Part shown: piece after piece, positions 1 to 9,056 of the stretch
Layout: every line of letters begins with the position of its first letter
How positions within the stretch are numbered: the stretch's first letter is position 1
Source: Phaeobacter sp. G2
GTDB lineage: Bacteria; Pseudomonadota; Alphaproteobacteria; Rhodobacterales; Rhodobacteraceae
Assembly: GCA_025163595.1 (NCBI GenBank)
Contig: CP104100.1
Span: forward strand, 3,844,001 to 3,908,000
Reading direction: 5' to 3'
Length of the DNA: 64,000 bases
Notes under the pieces: model-generated
The model's input: the letters and a program-made list of their open reading frames with translations, nothing else
What the model was told of the DNA's origin: nothing
The model's database searches: none
Translations under genes and position numbers: made by a program

Positions 1-7
1 CGAAGTC

Positions 8-397
8 TTAGACGCGACGACGCTTAGGTGGACGGCAGCCATTGTGTGCCATCGGTGTTACGTCGCGGATCGAGGTGATGTTGAAGCCGATTGCGGCCAG
101 AGCGCGCAGGGCAGATTCACGACCGCCACCGGGGCCCTGAACTTCAACTTCAAGAGTTTTAACACCGTGATCCTGTGCCTTTTTGCCGGCATCTTCTGCC
201 GCCATCTGAGCCGCATAAGGAGTCGATTTACGCGACCCTTTGAAGCCCATGGAGCCAGCAGAGGACCATGCAATCGCATTACCCTGAACATCAGAGATCA
301 GGATCTTGGTGTTGTTGAACGATGAGTTCACATGCGCAACACCAGTTGCGATGTTCTTACGCTCTTTTTTCTTCGTACGAGTCTTATCGCGTGCCAT
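8..397 (-). CDS. rpsK: 30S ribosomal protein S11
   Basis: Small-subunit platform protein that binds 16S rRNA near the mRNA exit. The 129-residue length is normal for the family. The glycine-rich [17 protein letters not shown] segment (about residues 88-104) and the basic C-terminus PPKRRRV are S11 hallmarks. It lies 15 bp downstream of rpsM and is clearly cotranscribed with it. The usual next gene, rpoA, would lie outside the left edge of the window. Confidence 0.98.
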   Translation of the reverse strand: MARDKTRTKKKERKNIATGVAHVNSSFNNTKILISDVQGNAIAWSSAGSMGFKGSRKSTPYAAQMAAEDAGKKAQDHGVKTLEVEVQGPGGGRESALRALAAIGFNITSIRDVTPMAHNGCRPPKRRRV

Positions 398-412
398 TGA
401 TCAAACCCTCCC

Positions 413-781
413 TTACTTCTTCTTACCGGCAATGGCCTTTGCGGGGCCTTTGCGAGTGCGAGCGTTGGTGTGGGTACGCTGACCGCGAACGGGCAGGTTA
501 CGACGATGGCGCAGGCCGCGGTAGCAACCCAGATCCATCAGACGCTTGACGTTCATCTGAACTTCACGACGCAGGTCACCTTCAACGGTGAAGTTTGCAT
601 CGATGTGCTCGCGGATGGCCAGAATTTCGGCATCAGACAATTCGTTGACGCGACGGGCCGCATCAATGCCAACAGCTTCGCAGATTGCGGCAGCCGAGGT
701 GTTTCCGATTCCGGTGATATAGGTGAGGGCGATAGGTACCCGCTTAGCAGCGGGGATGTTTACGCCGGCAATACGTGCCAC
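413..781 (-). CDS. rpsM: 30S ribosomal protein S13
   Basis: Head protein of the small subunit that contacts the P-site tRNA and the B1 bridge. The 122 residues begin [10 protein letters not shown] and carry the conserved basic tail [20 protein letters not shown] (about residues 89-108). A helix-two-turn-helix-type N-terminal region is expected from the family. It is the first gene of an rpsM-rpsK unit, because a terminator follows adk and a separate small gene lies between adk and rpsM. A promoter candidate lies about 150 bp upstream. Confidence 0.98.
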   Translation of the reverse strand: MARIAGVNIPAAKRVPIALTYITGIGNTSAAAICEAVGIDAARRVNELSDAEILAIREHIDANFTVEGDLRREVQMNVKRLMDLGCYRGLRHRRNLPVRGQRTHTNARTRKGPAKAIAGKKK

Positions 782-935
782 GTGTCACTTTCCTTTTCGT
801 TGCGGTTCCGTAGCTCCAGAACCTTTTTTCACAACGCTCGACCCTGGCAGTTCAGCCGTTCAGCCCAGCATTTTGAGGTGGTCATGCAGGCAAAAGAATC
901 TGCCCACATGGAATCATCCCACAAAGGGATGGGGT

Positions 936-964
936 TGCGTATGAGGATTTGAACAGAGCGTCAA
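936..964 (-). promoter_or_regulatory. Candidate sigma-70 promoter of rpsM-rpsK
   Basis: Read on the minus strand, TTGACG (959-964) is followed after exactly 17 bp by TACGCA (936-941). Transcription would start near 929, leaving a leader of roughly 150 nt before rpsM. The rest of the 243-bp gap between rpsM and the next gene holds only a small GCCTTTT/AAAAGGC hairpin at 985-1003. Two other units in this cluster have similarly placed promoters, which supports the call. It is a motif match only. Confidence 0.45.
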
Positions 965-1024
965 CCCGTCAAGAGATGAACCAGGCCTTTTTCATCAAAA
1001 GGCGGGCTTTTCAGCCAATTGGCG

Positions 1025-1405
1025 TCACGATGCGCAATTATAAAACCGCAGTGGCTCTGCGTCACCCGTAAAAATGGAGATGACGCCCGGTTGGTCGGGG
1101 TCGCGGACAATGGTGAACAGCTGCGGCACAAACTCCGGCCCTGGCATCTGGCACTGGCCCACGTGGGTGGTCACATCATAGACCTGCCATTGGTACAGCG
1201 CCTTGGGCGTGAAAGAGCAGAAATACTCCAACGAGCTATAGCCAGTTTCATTCAAGAGCAGCCCGCCGTTCCCCGCATAGTCAAGATCGCCATCCGGGCT
1301 CGACATCACGATGTCACAGCCCTCCGGACTATCGACAAGCAAATGCTGGGCCTGCAGCGGCAGGGTGAAGGAAAACAGGACAATGGAAGGTAGAAGGAAT
1401 TTCAT
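1025..1405 (-). CDS. Small secreted protein of unknown function
   Basis: I do not recognise a family. The 126-residue product starts MKFLLPSIVLFSFTLPLQAQ, a clear Sec signal peptide probably cut after QAQ. Four cysteines remain in the mature part (EGCDIV, YFCSF, GQCQM, YNCAS), consistent with two disulfides in the periplasm. A longer start at 1444 is possible, but it would hide the signal peptide behind a charged extension. The gene sits between adk and rpsM on the same strand, separated from adk by a terminator, so it is probably monocistronic. Confidence 0.65.
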   Translation of the reverse strand: MKFLLPSIVLFSFTLPLQAQHLLVDSPEGCDIVMSSPDGDLDYAGNGGLLLNETGYSSLEYFCSFTPKALYQWQVYDVTTHVGQCQMPGPEFVPQLFTIVRDPDQPGVISIFTGDAEPLRFYNCAS

Positions 1406-1556
1406 CAACTGGGCTTTCTCTAAAATGGGATGGGTCAGGATCACTATAGGCTGCTTGTTTCAGTTTTTGTAAACGCACAGCCTGTTTCAGACAGAAACAG
1501 CCAACAAAGACACTCTCACCGCCAAGCGATGCCAAGGTCGTTTCCGGCACCCCAAC

Positions 1557-1586
1557 AAAAAAGGGAGCAACGAGGCTCCCTTTTTT
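1557..1586 (-). terminator. Rho-independent terminator after adk
   Basis: The arms GGGAGC (1563-1568) and GCTCCC (1575-1580) enclose a 6-nt loop, with A-runs on the left and six T on the right. Both strands therefore look like terminators. On the minus strand it lies 27 bp past the adk stop and should end the rplO-secY-adk unit. Confidence 0.85.
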
Positions 1587-1612
1587 CGATATCAGATCTC
1601 AGCTTGCAGAGT

Positions 1613-2260
1613 TTACTCAGCCAGAACCGTTGCAATATCCGCTTTTACAGCGTCCATATTCTGCAATCCATCAACGGACTGCAGATCGCCCTTGGCGTAG
1701 TAATAGCCCAACAGCGGCGAGGTCTTTTTGTAATACTCCATCAGACGGGTCTTGAGGCTTTCCTCATTGTCGTCTGCGCGGCGCTTTACCTCTGTGCTGC
1801 CACAGTTGCTGCATTTGCCATCCGCAGGCCAGGGTTTGGTCTGGTCGTGGTAGACTTCACCGCAACCGCCACAGGTGGAGCGGCCGGTGATGCGCGCAAC
1901 AAGCGCGCTGTCATCCACTGCCATCTCAATCACCGCGTCCAGGGTCAGGCCCATTTCCGCCAGTAATTCACCCAGGGCATCAGCCTGCCCCAGGGTGCGG
2001 GGGAAGCCATCAAAGATAAAGCCTCCTTCGGCGCCTTCAACGAGCTTTTCGCGGATCAGATCAATAACGATCTCATCTGTGACCAGCTCACCGCGGGCAA
2101 TGACGTCGGCAACCTTTTTACCCATCTCCGAGCCACTGGACTGCGCGTCGCGCAGCATATCACCAGTGGAGAGCTGAACCATGCCGCGCGCGTCGGTCAA
2201 ATGACGCGCCTGCGTCCCCTTACCCGCACCGGGTGGCCCTAAAAGAATGATATTGGTCAT
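1613..2260 (-). CDS. adk: Adenylate kinase (zinc-lid type)
   Basis: Catalyses ATP + AMP to 2 ADP in the cytoplasm. The P-loop [10 protein letters not shown] lies at residues 8-17 and the FDGFPRT nucleotide-binding segment near 83-89. The LID carries four cysteines (C130, C133, C150, C153), the zinc-binding lid seen in Gram-positive and some proteobacterial enzymes. The 215-residue length fits the long-form family. Its ATG overlaps the secY stop by 4 bp (ATGA), so the two are probably translationally coupled. Confidence 0.97.
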   Translation of the reverse strand: MTNIILLGPPGAGKGTQARHLTDARGMVQLSTGDMLRDAQSSGSEMGKKVADVIARGELVTDEIVIDLIREKLVEGAEGGFIFDGFPRTLGQADALGELLAEMGLTLDAVIEMAVDDSALVARITGRSTCGGCGEVYHDQTKPWPADGKCSNCGSTEVKRRADDNEESLKTRLMEYYKKTSPLLGYYYAKGDLQSVDGLQNMDAVKADIATVLAE

Positions 2261-3621
2261 CGGCGAGAGGGCCCCCGTTTTGCTCGTTTCTTGTTCCGGC
2301 CACGCAGCTGGCTCTTCTCGATGAGCCCCTCATACTGGTGCGCCAACAGGTGACTTTGCGCCTGCTGAATGGTGTCCATGGTTACGGAGACCACAATCAG
2401 CACCGATGTACCGCCAAAGTAGACCGGGAAGGCAAACTGGCCACGCAGCACTTCTGGAAGCAGGCAAACCACCGCCAGATACATCGACCCCAGTACCAGA
2501 ATGCGGTTCACCACATATTCGATATATTCGGCGGTCTTCTTGCCCGGGCGAATACCGGGCACAAAGCCGTTCTGGTTCTTCAGGTTATTGGCCACATCCT
2601 CGGGCTTGAAGGCCACGTTGAAGGTGTAGAAATAGGCAAAGAACACAATCATCGAGACAAAGAACAACAGGTAGAGCGGCTGGCCGGGGCCAAAGTTGGC
2701 CAGGAGCCAGGACATCACCGGACCGTTGGTTGCACCGGATGAGAAAGCCGAAATCGTGGTTGGCAGCAGCAGCAGCGAGCTGGCAAAGATCGCTGGGATA
2801 ACGCCCGCTGGGTTCACTTTCACCGGCAGGTGCGAAGAGCCGCCATCATAGACCTTCATGCCGACCTGGCGGCGCGGGTACTGGATGTGGATCTTGCGCA
2901 AGGCGCGCTCCATGAAGACCACAAACATGATCACCGCAACCACCATCAGCATCACACCGATGATCACCGCTGGGCTGATTGCACCGGAACGGCCAGAGGC
3001 AAAGAACTGCGCAATCGAGGCCGGAACCTCGGCGATGATGCCGACAAAGATGATCAGCGAGATACCATTGCCCAGACCGCGCTGGGTGATCTGCTCACCC
3101 AACCACATCAGGAACATGGTGCCACCCACCAGGGTGATCATGCAGGCCATACGGAAGTACATGCCCGGATCAGTCGCCAGGTCACCGGCTTCCAGCGAAA
3201 CCGCGAGGCCATAGGCCTGCGCTGTCGCCAGCGCCACAGTGCCATAGCGAGTGTATTGGTTGATTTTCTTCTGGCCCTGGGCACCCTCTTTTTTGAGCTG
3301 CTCAAGTGCCGGGACCATGGAGGTCAGCAACTGCACAATGATCGAAGCCGAAATATAGGGCATGATCCCGAGGGCAAAAATGCCCATCCGGCCAAGGGCG
3401 CCACCGGTGAACATCGACACCATGCCGCCAATGCCCTGCCCTGCCGCTTCCATAAAGTTGCGAAGCGCGCCTGAGTCGATGCCAGGAACCGGAATGAAGG
3501 TTCCGAGGCGATATACGATCAAAAGGCCAAGCGTAAACAAGATGCGATTGCGCAGATCCGTGGCTTTGCCAAGTGCGGACCAGCTGGTGTTCGCTGCCAT
3601 TTGTTCTGCTGCTGATACCAT
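2257..3621 (-). CDS. secY: Preprotein translocase subunit SecY
   Basis: Pore subunit of the SecYEG channel in the inner membrane. The 454 residues carry the ten hydrophobic segments expected of SecY. Recognisable family sequence includes [24 protein letters not shown] near the N-terminus (plug and TM1 area) and the basic tail ending [11 protein letters not shown]. The ATG at 3621 is preferred over one seven codons upstream because a GAGA-type ribosome site lies just before it. It lies between rplO and adk, the classical position. Confidence 0.97.
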   Translation of the reverse strand: MVSAAEQMAANTSWSALGKATDLRNRILFTLGLLIVYRLGTFIPVPGIDSGALRNFMEAAGQGIGGMVSMFTGGALGRMGIFALGIMPYISASIIVQLLTSMVPALEQLKKEGAQGQKKINQYTRYGTVALATAQAYGLAVSLEAGDLATDPGMYFRMACMITLVGGTMFLMWLGEQITQRGLGNGISLIIFVGIIAEVPASIAQFFASGRSGAISPAVIIGVMLMVVAVIMFVVFMERALRKIHIQYPRRQVGMKVYDGGSSHLPVKVNPAGVIPAIFASSLLLLPTTISAFSSGATNGPVMSWLLANFGPGQPLYLLFFVSMIVFFAYFYTFNVAFKPEDVANNLKNQNGFVPGIRPGKKTAEYIEYVVNRILVLGSMYLAVVCLLPEVLRGQFAFPVYFGGTSVLIVVSVTMDTIQQAQSHLLAHQYEGLIEKSQLRGRNKKRAKRGPSRR

Positions 3622-3731
3622 GAAATGGGTCTCTTTTTGCAAAAACGCCGCCCGGAGCCCTTTTCCGGCTCGGACGGCGTATAGGGAAACTGATGACCTA
3701 TGTAAGCGGCAATCTCGCCGCTCACAAGCCG

Positions 3732-4202
3732 TTACTCAGCTGCGGCTGCTGTTGCCACGGTCAATGCGCCACCGGCCTTTGCAACTGCTTCAATAGCAGC
3801 AGCGGATGCGCCGGTTACGGCGATGGTGGCTTTTGCGGTCAATTCACCTTTGGCCAGAACGCGGACACCGTCTTTTTTGCGACGGATCAGACCGGAAGCC
3901 ACCAGGGTGTCTTCGGTGATCGAGGCTGCGTCCAGCTTGCCCAGGTCGATGAATTTCTGGATCAGGCCCAGGTTCACAACGGCGTATGCTTTGCGGTTTG
4001 GCTTGTTGAAGCCACGCTTAGGCAGACGCTGGTACAATGGCATCTGACCACCTTCGTAGCCATTGATCGAAACACCCGAACGGGATTTCTGACCTTTGAT
4101 ACCACGGCCACCCATTTTACCCTTGCCGGAGCCGGGACCACGGGCAACACGCATACGTTTTTTGGCGGCACCTGGATTGTCGCTGAGTTCGTGAAGTTTC
4201 AT
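3732..4202 (-). CDS. rplO: 50S ribosomal protein L15
   Basis: Late-assembly large-subunit protein, 156 residues. The N-terminal [20 protein letters not shown] and the glycine-rich [20 protein letters not shown] segment (about residues 22-41) are diagnostic. GAAGGAGAAG just before the ATG is a strong ribosome site. It is probably the first gene of an rplO-secY-adk unit, since a DUF1127 gene with its own terminator separates it from rpmD. Confidence 0.98.
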   Translation of the reverse strand: MKLHELSDNPGAAKKRMRVARGPGSGKGKMGGRGIKGQKSRSGVSINGYEGGQMPLYQRLPKRGFNKPNRKAYAVVNLGLIQKFIDLGKLDAASITEDTLVASGLIRRKKDGVRVLAKGELTAKATIAVTGASAAAIEAVAKAGGALTVATAAAAE

Positions 4203-4303
4203 TTCGCTTCTCCTTCGCCGGATGTGATCCCAGAAGCGTAAACAGGATCAACCACGGCATGTCTTTGATATATGATTCCATGACCCCAAGAGGCCACCGT
4301 GTG

Positions 4304-4332
4304 CCTATAGCCGCCCAGCCCCCCCGGATCAA
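4304..4332 (-). promoter_or_regulatory. Candidate promoter of rplO-secY-adk
   Basis: On the minus strand TTGATC (4327-4332) and TATAGG (4304-4309) are separated by exactly 17 bp. The same -10 hexamer and spacing occur upstream of rpmC. The start would be near 4297, giving a leader of about 95 nt. It lies just downstream of the DUF1127 terminator, where a new promoter is needed. Confidence 0.55.
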
Positions 4333-4405
4333 GCCCTTGCGGATCTCGCCCCCCTCACATTGACGCCATGCCAACAGTTTATTGGACAGAGACGGTTTCA
4401 GAATC

Positions 4406-4441
4406 AAAAAACGTCCCTGCTGAAACAGAGACGTTTTTTTT
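4406..4441 (-). terminator. Bidirectional terminator after the DUF1127 gene
   Basis: The arms AAAACGTCCCTG and CAGAGACGTTTT (about 4408-4437) pair with a single mismatch on the plus strand, which becomes a G-U pair on the minus strand. An A-run lies on the left and eight T on the right. It lies 39 bp past the DUF1127 stop and would insulate rplO from upstream transcription. Confidence 0.85.
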
Positions 4442-4479
4442 CGATCAGGAGCGAGGGAGGAGAGCTCTGGCTGATCGGG

Positions 4480-4692
4480 TTACAGGTGATGAACGTGTTT
4501 GCGCGCGATATCTGCGATATCGCAGCGGCGGACACCGATGTCTGCCAGCTCGCGATTGGTGAGACGCGACAGCTGCGCATAGGTGCGCTTGTACTCACGG
4601 TTCATCGCCCAGTTTGCACTGGCTTGCGCCACAAAGGCCCGCAGACGCGCGGTGATACCAAAGTCGGTGGTGGTGTTTTGAACAAATGCCAA
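4480..4692 (-). CDS. DUF1127 small arginine-rich protein
   Basis: A 70-residue basic protein. Residues about 34-66 match the DUF1127 (YjiS-like) signature, notably RELADIGVRRCDI. Small DUF1127 proteins in alphaproteobacteria have been linked to RNA turnover and stress; CcaF1 of Rhodobacter is the known example, so an RNA-binding role is an inference here. The gene lies between rpmD and rplO, normally contiguous in spc operons, and has terminators on both sides. That suggests independent regulation rather than a ribosomal role. Confidence 0.88.
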   Translation of the reverse strand: MAFVQNTTTDFGITARLRAFVAQASANWAMNREYKRTYAQLSRLTNRELADIGVRRCDIADIARKHVHHL

Positions 4693-4811
4693 TTGGCTAT
4701 TCCTTAGCTACGGCTGAGACCCATTTCCCAGCCCTTTTTCTAACCCGTTTAGGTGTCTCTGGAATAAAGCAATAAATTTGTTACAAACAACCACTGCAAC
4801 AAGACAACCCG

Positions 4812-4830
4812 CTATGCATCCGATGCATAG
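4812..4830. promoter_or_regulatory. Perfect inverted repeat upstream of the DUF1127 gene
   Basis: CTATGCATC and GATGCATAG flank one central base, a 9-1-9 perfect palindrome in the 249-bp gap between rpmD and the DUF1127 gene. It lies about 120 bp upstream of the DUF1127 start. It could be an operator or a leader hairpin. No T-run follows, so it is unlikely to be a terminator. Confidence 0.4.
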
Positions 4831-4887
4831 GCCGGGCTCATGGTGGCCTCGACCGGGCTGGCGGGCAGAGAAGCCCCCCGCCACAAG

Positions 4888-4917
4888 AAAAGACGCCCCC
4901 GGTTTCCCGGAGGCGTC
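4888..4917 (-). terminator. Rho-independent terminator after rpmD
   Basis: On the minus strand the arms GACGCCTCCGG and CCGGGGGCGTC pair over 11 bp with one G-U, followed by TTTT. It lies 24 bp past the rpmD stop and marks the end of the rpmC-rpmD unit. Confidence 0.85.
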
Positions 4918-4941
4918 CTTAATCAGTCATTCGAAAGAGGC

Positions 4942-5130
4942 TTAGTCGCGCTCTTCGATGATCTCTACCATGTGAGAGACCTTGCGCACCATGCCACGAA
5001 CCGAAGGAGTGTCTTCGAGTTCACGGGTTTTGTGCATCTTGTTCAGACCCAGACCGATCAGCGTCGCGCGCTGGTCGGCGGGGCGGCGGATCGGGGAACC
5101 GATCTGCTTAACAACGATTGTTTTAGCCAT
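4942..5130 (-). CDS. rpmD: 50S ribosomal protein L30
   Basis: A 62-residue large-subunit protein, normal length for the bacterial family. The pattern [18 protein letters not shown] with [20 protein letters not shown] is typical of L30. It begins 11 bp after rpsE, is the last gene of the rpmC-led unit, and is followed by a strong terminator. Confidence 0.97.
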   Translation of the reverse strand: MAKTIVVKQIGSPIRRPADQRATLIGLGLNKMHKTRELEDTPSVRGMVRKVSHMVEIIEERD

Positions 5131-5141
5131 TGTCCGTCTCC

Positions 5142-5711
5142 TTACGCTTCTGCTGCTTCAGCAGCAGGTGCTTCGTCCCGCTTGGGCAGGATATCGGCGA
5201 CCTTTTTACCACGACGCTGAGCAACCGAACGGGGGCTCTGCTCTTTGGTCAGGCCATCAATGGTTGCACGGATCATGTTGTAGGGGTTCTGCGAGCCGAT
5301 CGACTTGGACACAACGTCTTTGACGCCGAGCATTTCGAAAACTGCACGCATTGGACCACCAGCAATAATACCGGTACCTTCAGGAGCCGTCCGCATGACA
5401 ACTTTGCCGGCGCCGTGGCGACCTGCAATGTCGTGGTGCAGGGTACGACCCTCTTTCAGAGGCACACGAACCATCTGACGCTTGGCCTGTTCAGTGGCCT
5501 TGCGGATCGCCTCGGGGACTTCTTTGGCTTTACCTTTGCCAAAGCCGACGCGGCCCTTTTGGTCACCAACAACAACCAGTGCTGCAAAACCAAAGCGCTT
5601 ACCGCCTTTTACGGTTTTGGAAACACGGTTGATTGCAACCAAACGATCCGCAAATTCGGGTGTCTCATCACGGTCGCGGCGATTGCCACGGCGGTTATCA
5701 CGTTCTGCCAT
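5142..5711 (-). CDS. rpsE: 30S ribosomal protein S5
   Basis: Small-subunit protein at the mRNA entry site that takes part in decoding fidelity. The 189 residues begin [20 protein letters not shown]. The double-stranded RNA-binding-like N-domain ([20 protein letters not shown]) is followed by the conserved [16 protein letters not shown] region. The ATG at 5711 has an AAGGA site; an upstream in-frame start lacks one and adds non-conserved sequence. Confidence 0.97.
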   Translation of the reverse strand: MAERDNRRGNRRDRDETPEFADRLVAINRVSKTVKGGKRFGFAALVVVGDQKGRVGFGKGKAKEVPEAIRKATEQAKRQMVRVPLKEGRTLHHDIAGRHGAGKVVMRTAPEGTGIIAGGPMRAVFEMLGVKDVVSKSIGSQNPYNMIRATIDGLTKEQSPRSVAQRRGKKVADILPKRDEAPAAEAAEA

Positions 5712-5824
5712 AAAGCATTCCTTTGTGTGTGGCGACGAGCGCCAATTGTTCCAATCCTGGTGAGGCGCGCCCAAAGACGCGCCTCCCGGATCATCGGGGT
5801 GGCGGTATCGCCACCCGCAAGTCT

Positions 5825-6184
5825 TTAGATCTTGAGGCCGCCTTCACGCGCAGCGTCGGCCAGAGCCTTCACCTTGCCGTGGAACAGGAAGCCGCCACGA
5901 TCGAAATACGCCTCAGAGACGCCAGCCGCCTTGGCACGTTCGGCGATAACCGAACCCACTTTGGTTGCTGCTTCGATGTTGTTCTTGCCTACAAAGCCAA
6001 GATCTTTTTCCAGGGTCGATGCGGACGCCAGAGTCTTGCCTGCCAGATCGTCGATCAGCTGAACCGAGAGGTTCTTGTTCGAACGGTGGACAGAAAGACG
6101 CAGACGGCCAGCGTTGACCTTGCGAAGTTTGTTCCGGACGCGCAGGCGACGCTTCAGAAACAGGGTACGTTTGCTGTTTGCCAT
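5825..6184 (-). CDS. rplR: 50S ribosomal protein L18
   Basis: 5S-rRNA-binding protein of the central protuberance, 119 residues. The basic N-terminus ([14 protein letters not shown]), the [18 protein letters not shown] strand and the C-terminal [20 protein letters not shown] are typical. It lies 11 bp downstream of rplF. The 113-bp gap to rpsE is longer than others in this unit and shows no terminator. Confidence 0.98.
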   Translation of the reverse strand: MANSKRTLFLKRRLRVRNKLRKVNAGRLRLSVHRSNKNLSVQLIDDLAGKTLASASTLEKDLGFVGKNNIEAATKVGSVIAERAKAAGVSEAYFDRGGFLFHGKVKALADAAREGGLKI

Positions 6185-6195
6185 TGTGCTGGTCC

Positions 6196-6729
6196 TTACT
6201 TCTTCTTGCCTTCTTTGCGGAAGACGAACTCACCCTTGTAGCGGATGCCTTTGCCCTTATAGGGCTCGGGACGGCGCCAATCACGGATCTTCGCCGCGAC
6301 TTCGCCCACCTGCTGCTGGTCGTTCCCTTCCACAACGATTTCTGTCTGCTTCGGCGCGGTGATGGTAACACCCTCCGGAGCAACAAATTCGACATCGTGG
6401 CTGTAACCGAGGTTCAGCTTCAGGGTATTCCCCTGCATCTGAGCCCGGTAACCCACACCCTGGATCTCCAGCTCTTTCTTAAAGCCGGTGGTCACGCCGG
6501 TTACCAAGTTGGCAACCATGGTGCGGGACATACCCCACTGCTGACGGGCGCGCTTGGACATGCCGCGAGGCGTGACCGAAACAGCGTTGTCTTCAACAGT
6601 CAGAGTGACATCGTCGGTTGCAGTGAAGCTGCGGGTCCCTTTGGGACCTTTGACTTCGATGCTCTGGCCGGACACGGCAGCGGTTACACCGCTGGGCAGG
6701 TCGACCGATTTTTTACCAATACGGGACAT
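6196..6729 (-). CDS. rplF: 50S ribosomal protein L6
   Basis: Large-subunit protein near the sarcin-ricin loop, 177 residues. It begins [15 protein letters not shown] and ends with the [20 protein letters not shown] signature followed by a GKKK tail. The ATG at 6729 has an AAGGAGG site nine bases upstream, so a longer in-frame start at 6777, overlapping rpsH, is rejected. Confidence 0.98.
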   Translation of the reverse strand: MSRIGKKSVDLPSGVTAAVSGQSIEVKGPKGTRSFTATDDVTLTVEDNAVSVTPRGMSKRARQQWGMSRTMVANLVTGVTTGFKKELEIQGVGYRAQMQGNTLKLNLGYSHDVEFVAPEGVTITAPKQTEIVVEGNDQQQVGEVAAKIRDWRRPEPYKGKGIRYKGEFVFRKEGKKK

Positions 6730-6742
6730 CGAAAAGGCCTCC

Positions 6743-7135
6743 TTAGAAGACGGTGCAGAGCACTTCGCCGCCAACATTGGCTGCGCGTGCGTTTGCGTCC
6801 GACATCACACCCTTGGGGGTGGAGACAATCGACACACCCAGGCCCTGACGGACCGACGGGATGTCATTGACGCCCATGTAAACGCGACGGCCAGGTTTGG
6901 AAACCCGCTTCACTTCACGAATGACAGGATCGCCGTCGTAGTACTTGAGACTGATTTCCAGCGCCGGATGGCCGCGTTCGTCAGTGGATTTCTCGTAGCC
7001 GCGGATGTAACCCTCGTCTGCCAGCACGTCCAGAACCCAAGCCCGCAGCTTTGACGCTGGGGAGCTTACGGTGGATTTGCCACGCATTTGCGAGTTACGG
7101 ATACGGGTGAGCATATCGCCGATAGGATCGTTCAT
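6743..7135 (-). CDS. rpsH: 30S ribosomal protein S8
   Basis: Primary 16S rRNA-binding protein, 130 residues. It begins [20 protein letters not shown] and has the C-terminal [20 protein letters not shown] loop that contacts RNA. In E. coli S8 represses translation of the spc mRNA; whether that occurs here cannot be seen. It lies 13 bp downstream of rpsN. Confidence 0.98.
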   Translation of the reverse strand: MNDPIGDMLTRIRNSQMRGKSTVSSPASKLRAWVLDVLADEGYIRGYEKSTDERGHPALEISLKYYDGDPVIREVKRVSKPGRRVYMGVNDIPSVRQGLGVSIVSTPKGVMSDANARAANVGGEVLCTVF

Positions 7136-7148
7136 ATCTGTCTCTCCC

Positions 7149-7454
7149 TTACCAGCTCGATTTCACCATACCGGGGATCTGGCCATTCGAGCCCAGTTCC
7201 CGCAGCGCGATCCGGCTGACCTTCAGCTTACGATAGTAAGCGTGAGGACGACCGGTCAGCTGACAACGGTTGTGCAGACGAGTTGCCGAAGAATTCCGCG
7301 GCAGTTTGGCCAATGTCAGGCGCGCTTTGAAACGCTCTTCCATCGACTTGGATTCGTCATTCGCGATTTCTTTCAGCTCGGCGCGTTTTGCGGCATATTT
7401 TGCCACCAGACGCTCGCGCTTTTTCTCGCGTTCGATCATGCTTTTCTTAGCCAT
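7149..7454 (-). CDS. rpsN: 30S ribosomal protein S14 (zinc-independent form)
   Basis: Head protein of the small subunit, 101 residues. This is the long C-minus form: it lacks the CXXC pairs of the short zinc type. The [20 protein letters not shown] segment near the C-terminus is diagnostic. It sits 22 bp downstream of rplE in the usual order. Confidence 0.98.
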   Translation of the reverse strand: MAKKSMIEREKKRERLVAKYAAKRAELKEIANDESKSMEERFKARLTLAKLPRNSSATRLHNRCQLTGRPHAYYRKLKVSRIALRELGSNGQIPGMVKSSW

Positions 7455-7476
7455 GTCTCTACTATCCTTCCCGCGC

Positions 7477-8040
7477 TCAGCTATTGAAGGGCATGTTGAA
7501 AGCTTTCAACAGTGCCTTCGCTTCGGCGTCGGTTTTCGCGGTTGTGGCAATCACGATATCCATGCCCCAGTTTTCGTCGATTTTATCAAAATCGATTTCT
7601 GGAAACACGAGATGCTCTTTCAGACCCATGGCGTAGTTGCCACGGCCGTCAAAGGAGGTACCCGATACGCCGCGGAAGTCACGGATACGGGGCATCGCGA
7701 TGGTGATCAGACGGTCCAGGAATTCAAACATCCGGTCGCCGCGCAGAGTAACCTTTGCGCCCATCGGCATGCCTTCACGTACACGGAAGCCAGCGATGGA
7801 GTTCTTTGCCACAGTGGTCAGAGCTTTCTGGCCAGCGATGGTGCTGAGATCAGCCTGAGCGGATTTGGCTTTTTTGCTGTCACGAACAGCAGCCCGGCCG
7901 CAGCCAATGTTCAGAACGATTTTTTCCAGCTTAGGCAGCTGCATGTCGTTCTTGTAGCCAAACTCTTCTTTCAGGGCGCCACAGATGGTGTCCTTGTAAA
8001 GAGTCTTCAGACGTGGAGTGTAGGTTGCATTATCAAGCAT
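7477..8040 (-). CDS. rplE: 50S ribosomal protein L5
   Basis: 5S-rRNA-binding protein that contacts P-site tRNA, 187 residues. Diagnostic stretches are [15 protein letters not shown] and the central [20 protein letters not shown]. Its ATG shares one base with the rplX stop (TGATG), which implies coupled translation. Confidence 0.98.
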   Translation of the reverse strand: MLDNATYTPRLKTLYKDTICGALKEEFGYKNDMQLPKLEKIVLNIGCGRAAVRDSKKAKSAQADLSTIAGQKALTTVAKNSIAGFRVREGMPMGAKVTLRGDRMFEFLDRLITIAMPRIRDFRGVSGTSFDGRGNYAMGLKEHLVFPEIDFDKIDENWGMDIVIATTAKTDAEAKALLKAFNMPFNS

Positions 8041-8345
8041 CAGACAGTCTCCCCAGTCGTTTTGGCGAAGCGGACCTTTTTGTCGTCTTCCATGCGGAAG
8101 CCAACGCGGGTTGCTTTGCCATTGGAGTCGAGCAGAGCCAGGTTCGACAGATCGACTGGCAGTGCTTTGGGCAGACGTCCGCCCTGTTCGTTCTGCGATT
8201 GACGGGTATGGCGGATCGCCATGTTCAGCCCATCAACGATCGCCTTGCCGGCTTTGGGATCAACAGAAGCGATAACGCCCTCTTTACCCTTGTCCTTGCC
8301 GGACAGCATGACAACCTTGTCGCCTTTGCGGAGTTTAGCAGCCAT
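8040..8345 (-). CDS. rplX: 50S ribosomal protein L24
   Basis: Assembly-initiating large-subunit protein, 101 residues. The KOW motif covers about residues 4-30 ([19 protein letters not shown]). It starts 2 bp after rplN and overlaps rplE by one base. Confidence 0.98.
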   Translation of the reverse strand: MAAKLRKGDKVVMLSGKDKGKEGVIASVDPKAGKAIVDGLNMAIRHTRQSQNEQGGRLPKALPVDLSNLALLDSNGKATRVGFRMEDDKKVRFAKTTGETV

Positions 8346-8347
8346 TG

Positions 8348-8716
8348 TTACAGCACCTCCGGAGCAAGCGAGATGATTTTCATGAAGTTCTTGGCGCGCA
8401 GCTCACGAACAACTGGTCCAAAGATACGTGTACCTACGGGCTCGTTGTTGGTGTTCAGGATGACGGCGGCGTTGCGATCAAAACGGATCGCGGTACCATC
8501 GGCACGACGGACTTCTTTGGCGGTGCGAACGACGACGGCCTTACGGACATCACCTTTCTTAACGCGACCGCGGGGGATGGCTTCCTTAACCGAGACAACA
8601 ATGATGTCGCCTACGGATGCGTATTTACGCTTGGAACCACCCAGAACCTTGATGCACTGAACTCGGCGAGCGCCGGAGTTGTCAGCAACATCCAGGTTTG
8701 TTTGCATCTGGATCAT
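8348..8716 (-). CDS. rplN: 50S ribosomal protein L14
   Basis: Large-subunit protein at the 30S interface, 122 residues, the standard length. It begins [20 protein letters not shown] and ends [20 protein letters not shown], here [19 protein letters not shown] 97-bp gap separates it from rpsQ, the longest inside the rpmC-led operon apart from the rplR-rpsE gap, and holds two clear hairpins. Confidence 0.98.
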   Translation of the reverse strand: MIQMQTNLDVADNSGARRVQCIKVLGGSKRKYASVGDIIVVSVKEAIPRGRVKKGDVRKAVVVRTAKEVRRADGTAIRFDRNAAVILNTNNEPVGTRIFGPVVRELRAKNFMKIISLAPEVL

Positions 8717-8773
8717 GTGGTTTCTCCCGACCTATGGGGCAGCGATGCGTGCTGTAATCCCCCAGGGTTTCGA

Positions 8774-8821
8774 CAAACTGGTCAGTTTGCCGCTTATGGG
8801 ACCTTACGGTCTCTTAAGCGG
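8774..8821 (-). promoter_or_regulatory. Two adjacent RNA hairpins between rpsQ and rplN
   Basis: CCGCTTA (8790-8796) pairs with TAAGCGG (8815-8821) and overlaps the rpsQ stop. A largely paired inner stem carries a GTAA loop in the mRNA sense. Next to it CAAACTG (8774-8780) pairs with CAGTTTG (8783-8789). Neither is followed by a T-run, so translational control, mRNA processing or a ribosomal-protein binding site is more likely than termination. Function is inferred only from position and pairing. Confidence 0.45.
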
Positions 8822-9044
8822 TCACAACTTCCCAGCGTTTCGTTTTCGATTTCGGCGCGCACTCGATGATGCGGACTTGGTCGCCGACCTTGAAAGCGTT
8901 CTGTTCATCGTGCGCCCGATACTTTTTGGACTTACGAATGGTCTTTTTCAGAACAGGGTGCGTGAAGCGGCGTTCAACCGAAACTGTTACGGTCTGGGCG
9001 TTGGCGTCGCTGGTCACGGTGCCTGTGAGAATACGTTTGGGCAT
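8814..9044 (-). CDS. rpsQ: 30S ribosomal protein S17
   Basis: Early-assembly 16S-binding protein with an OB fold, 76 residues. It begins [20 protein letters not shown] and contains the family motif [20 protein letters not shown]. It lies 12 bp downstream of rpmC in the standard rpmC-rpsQ-rplN order. Confidence 0.98.
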   Translation of the reverse strand: MPKRILTGTVTSDANAQTVTVSVERRFTHPVLKKTIRKSKKYRAHDEQNAFKVGDQVRIIECAPKSKTKRWEVVTA

Positions 9045-9056
9045 CTGTCAGGCTCC

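Noticed and set aside
985..1003. GCCTTTT/AAAAGGC hairpin downstream of the secreted-protein gene.
   Set aside because: It has no T-run on the minus strand and no clear role as a terminator. It is mentioned only within the rpsM promoter note.
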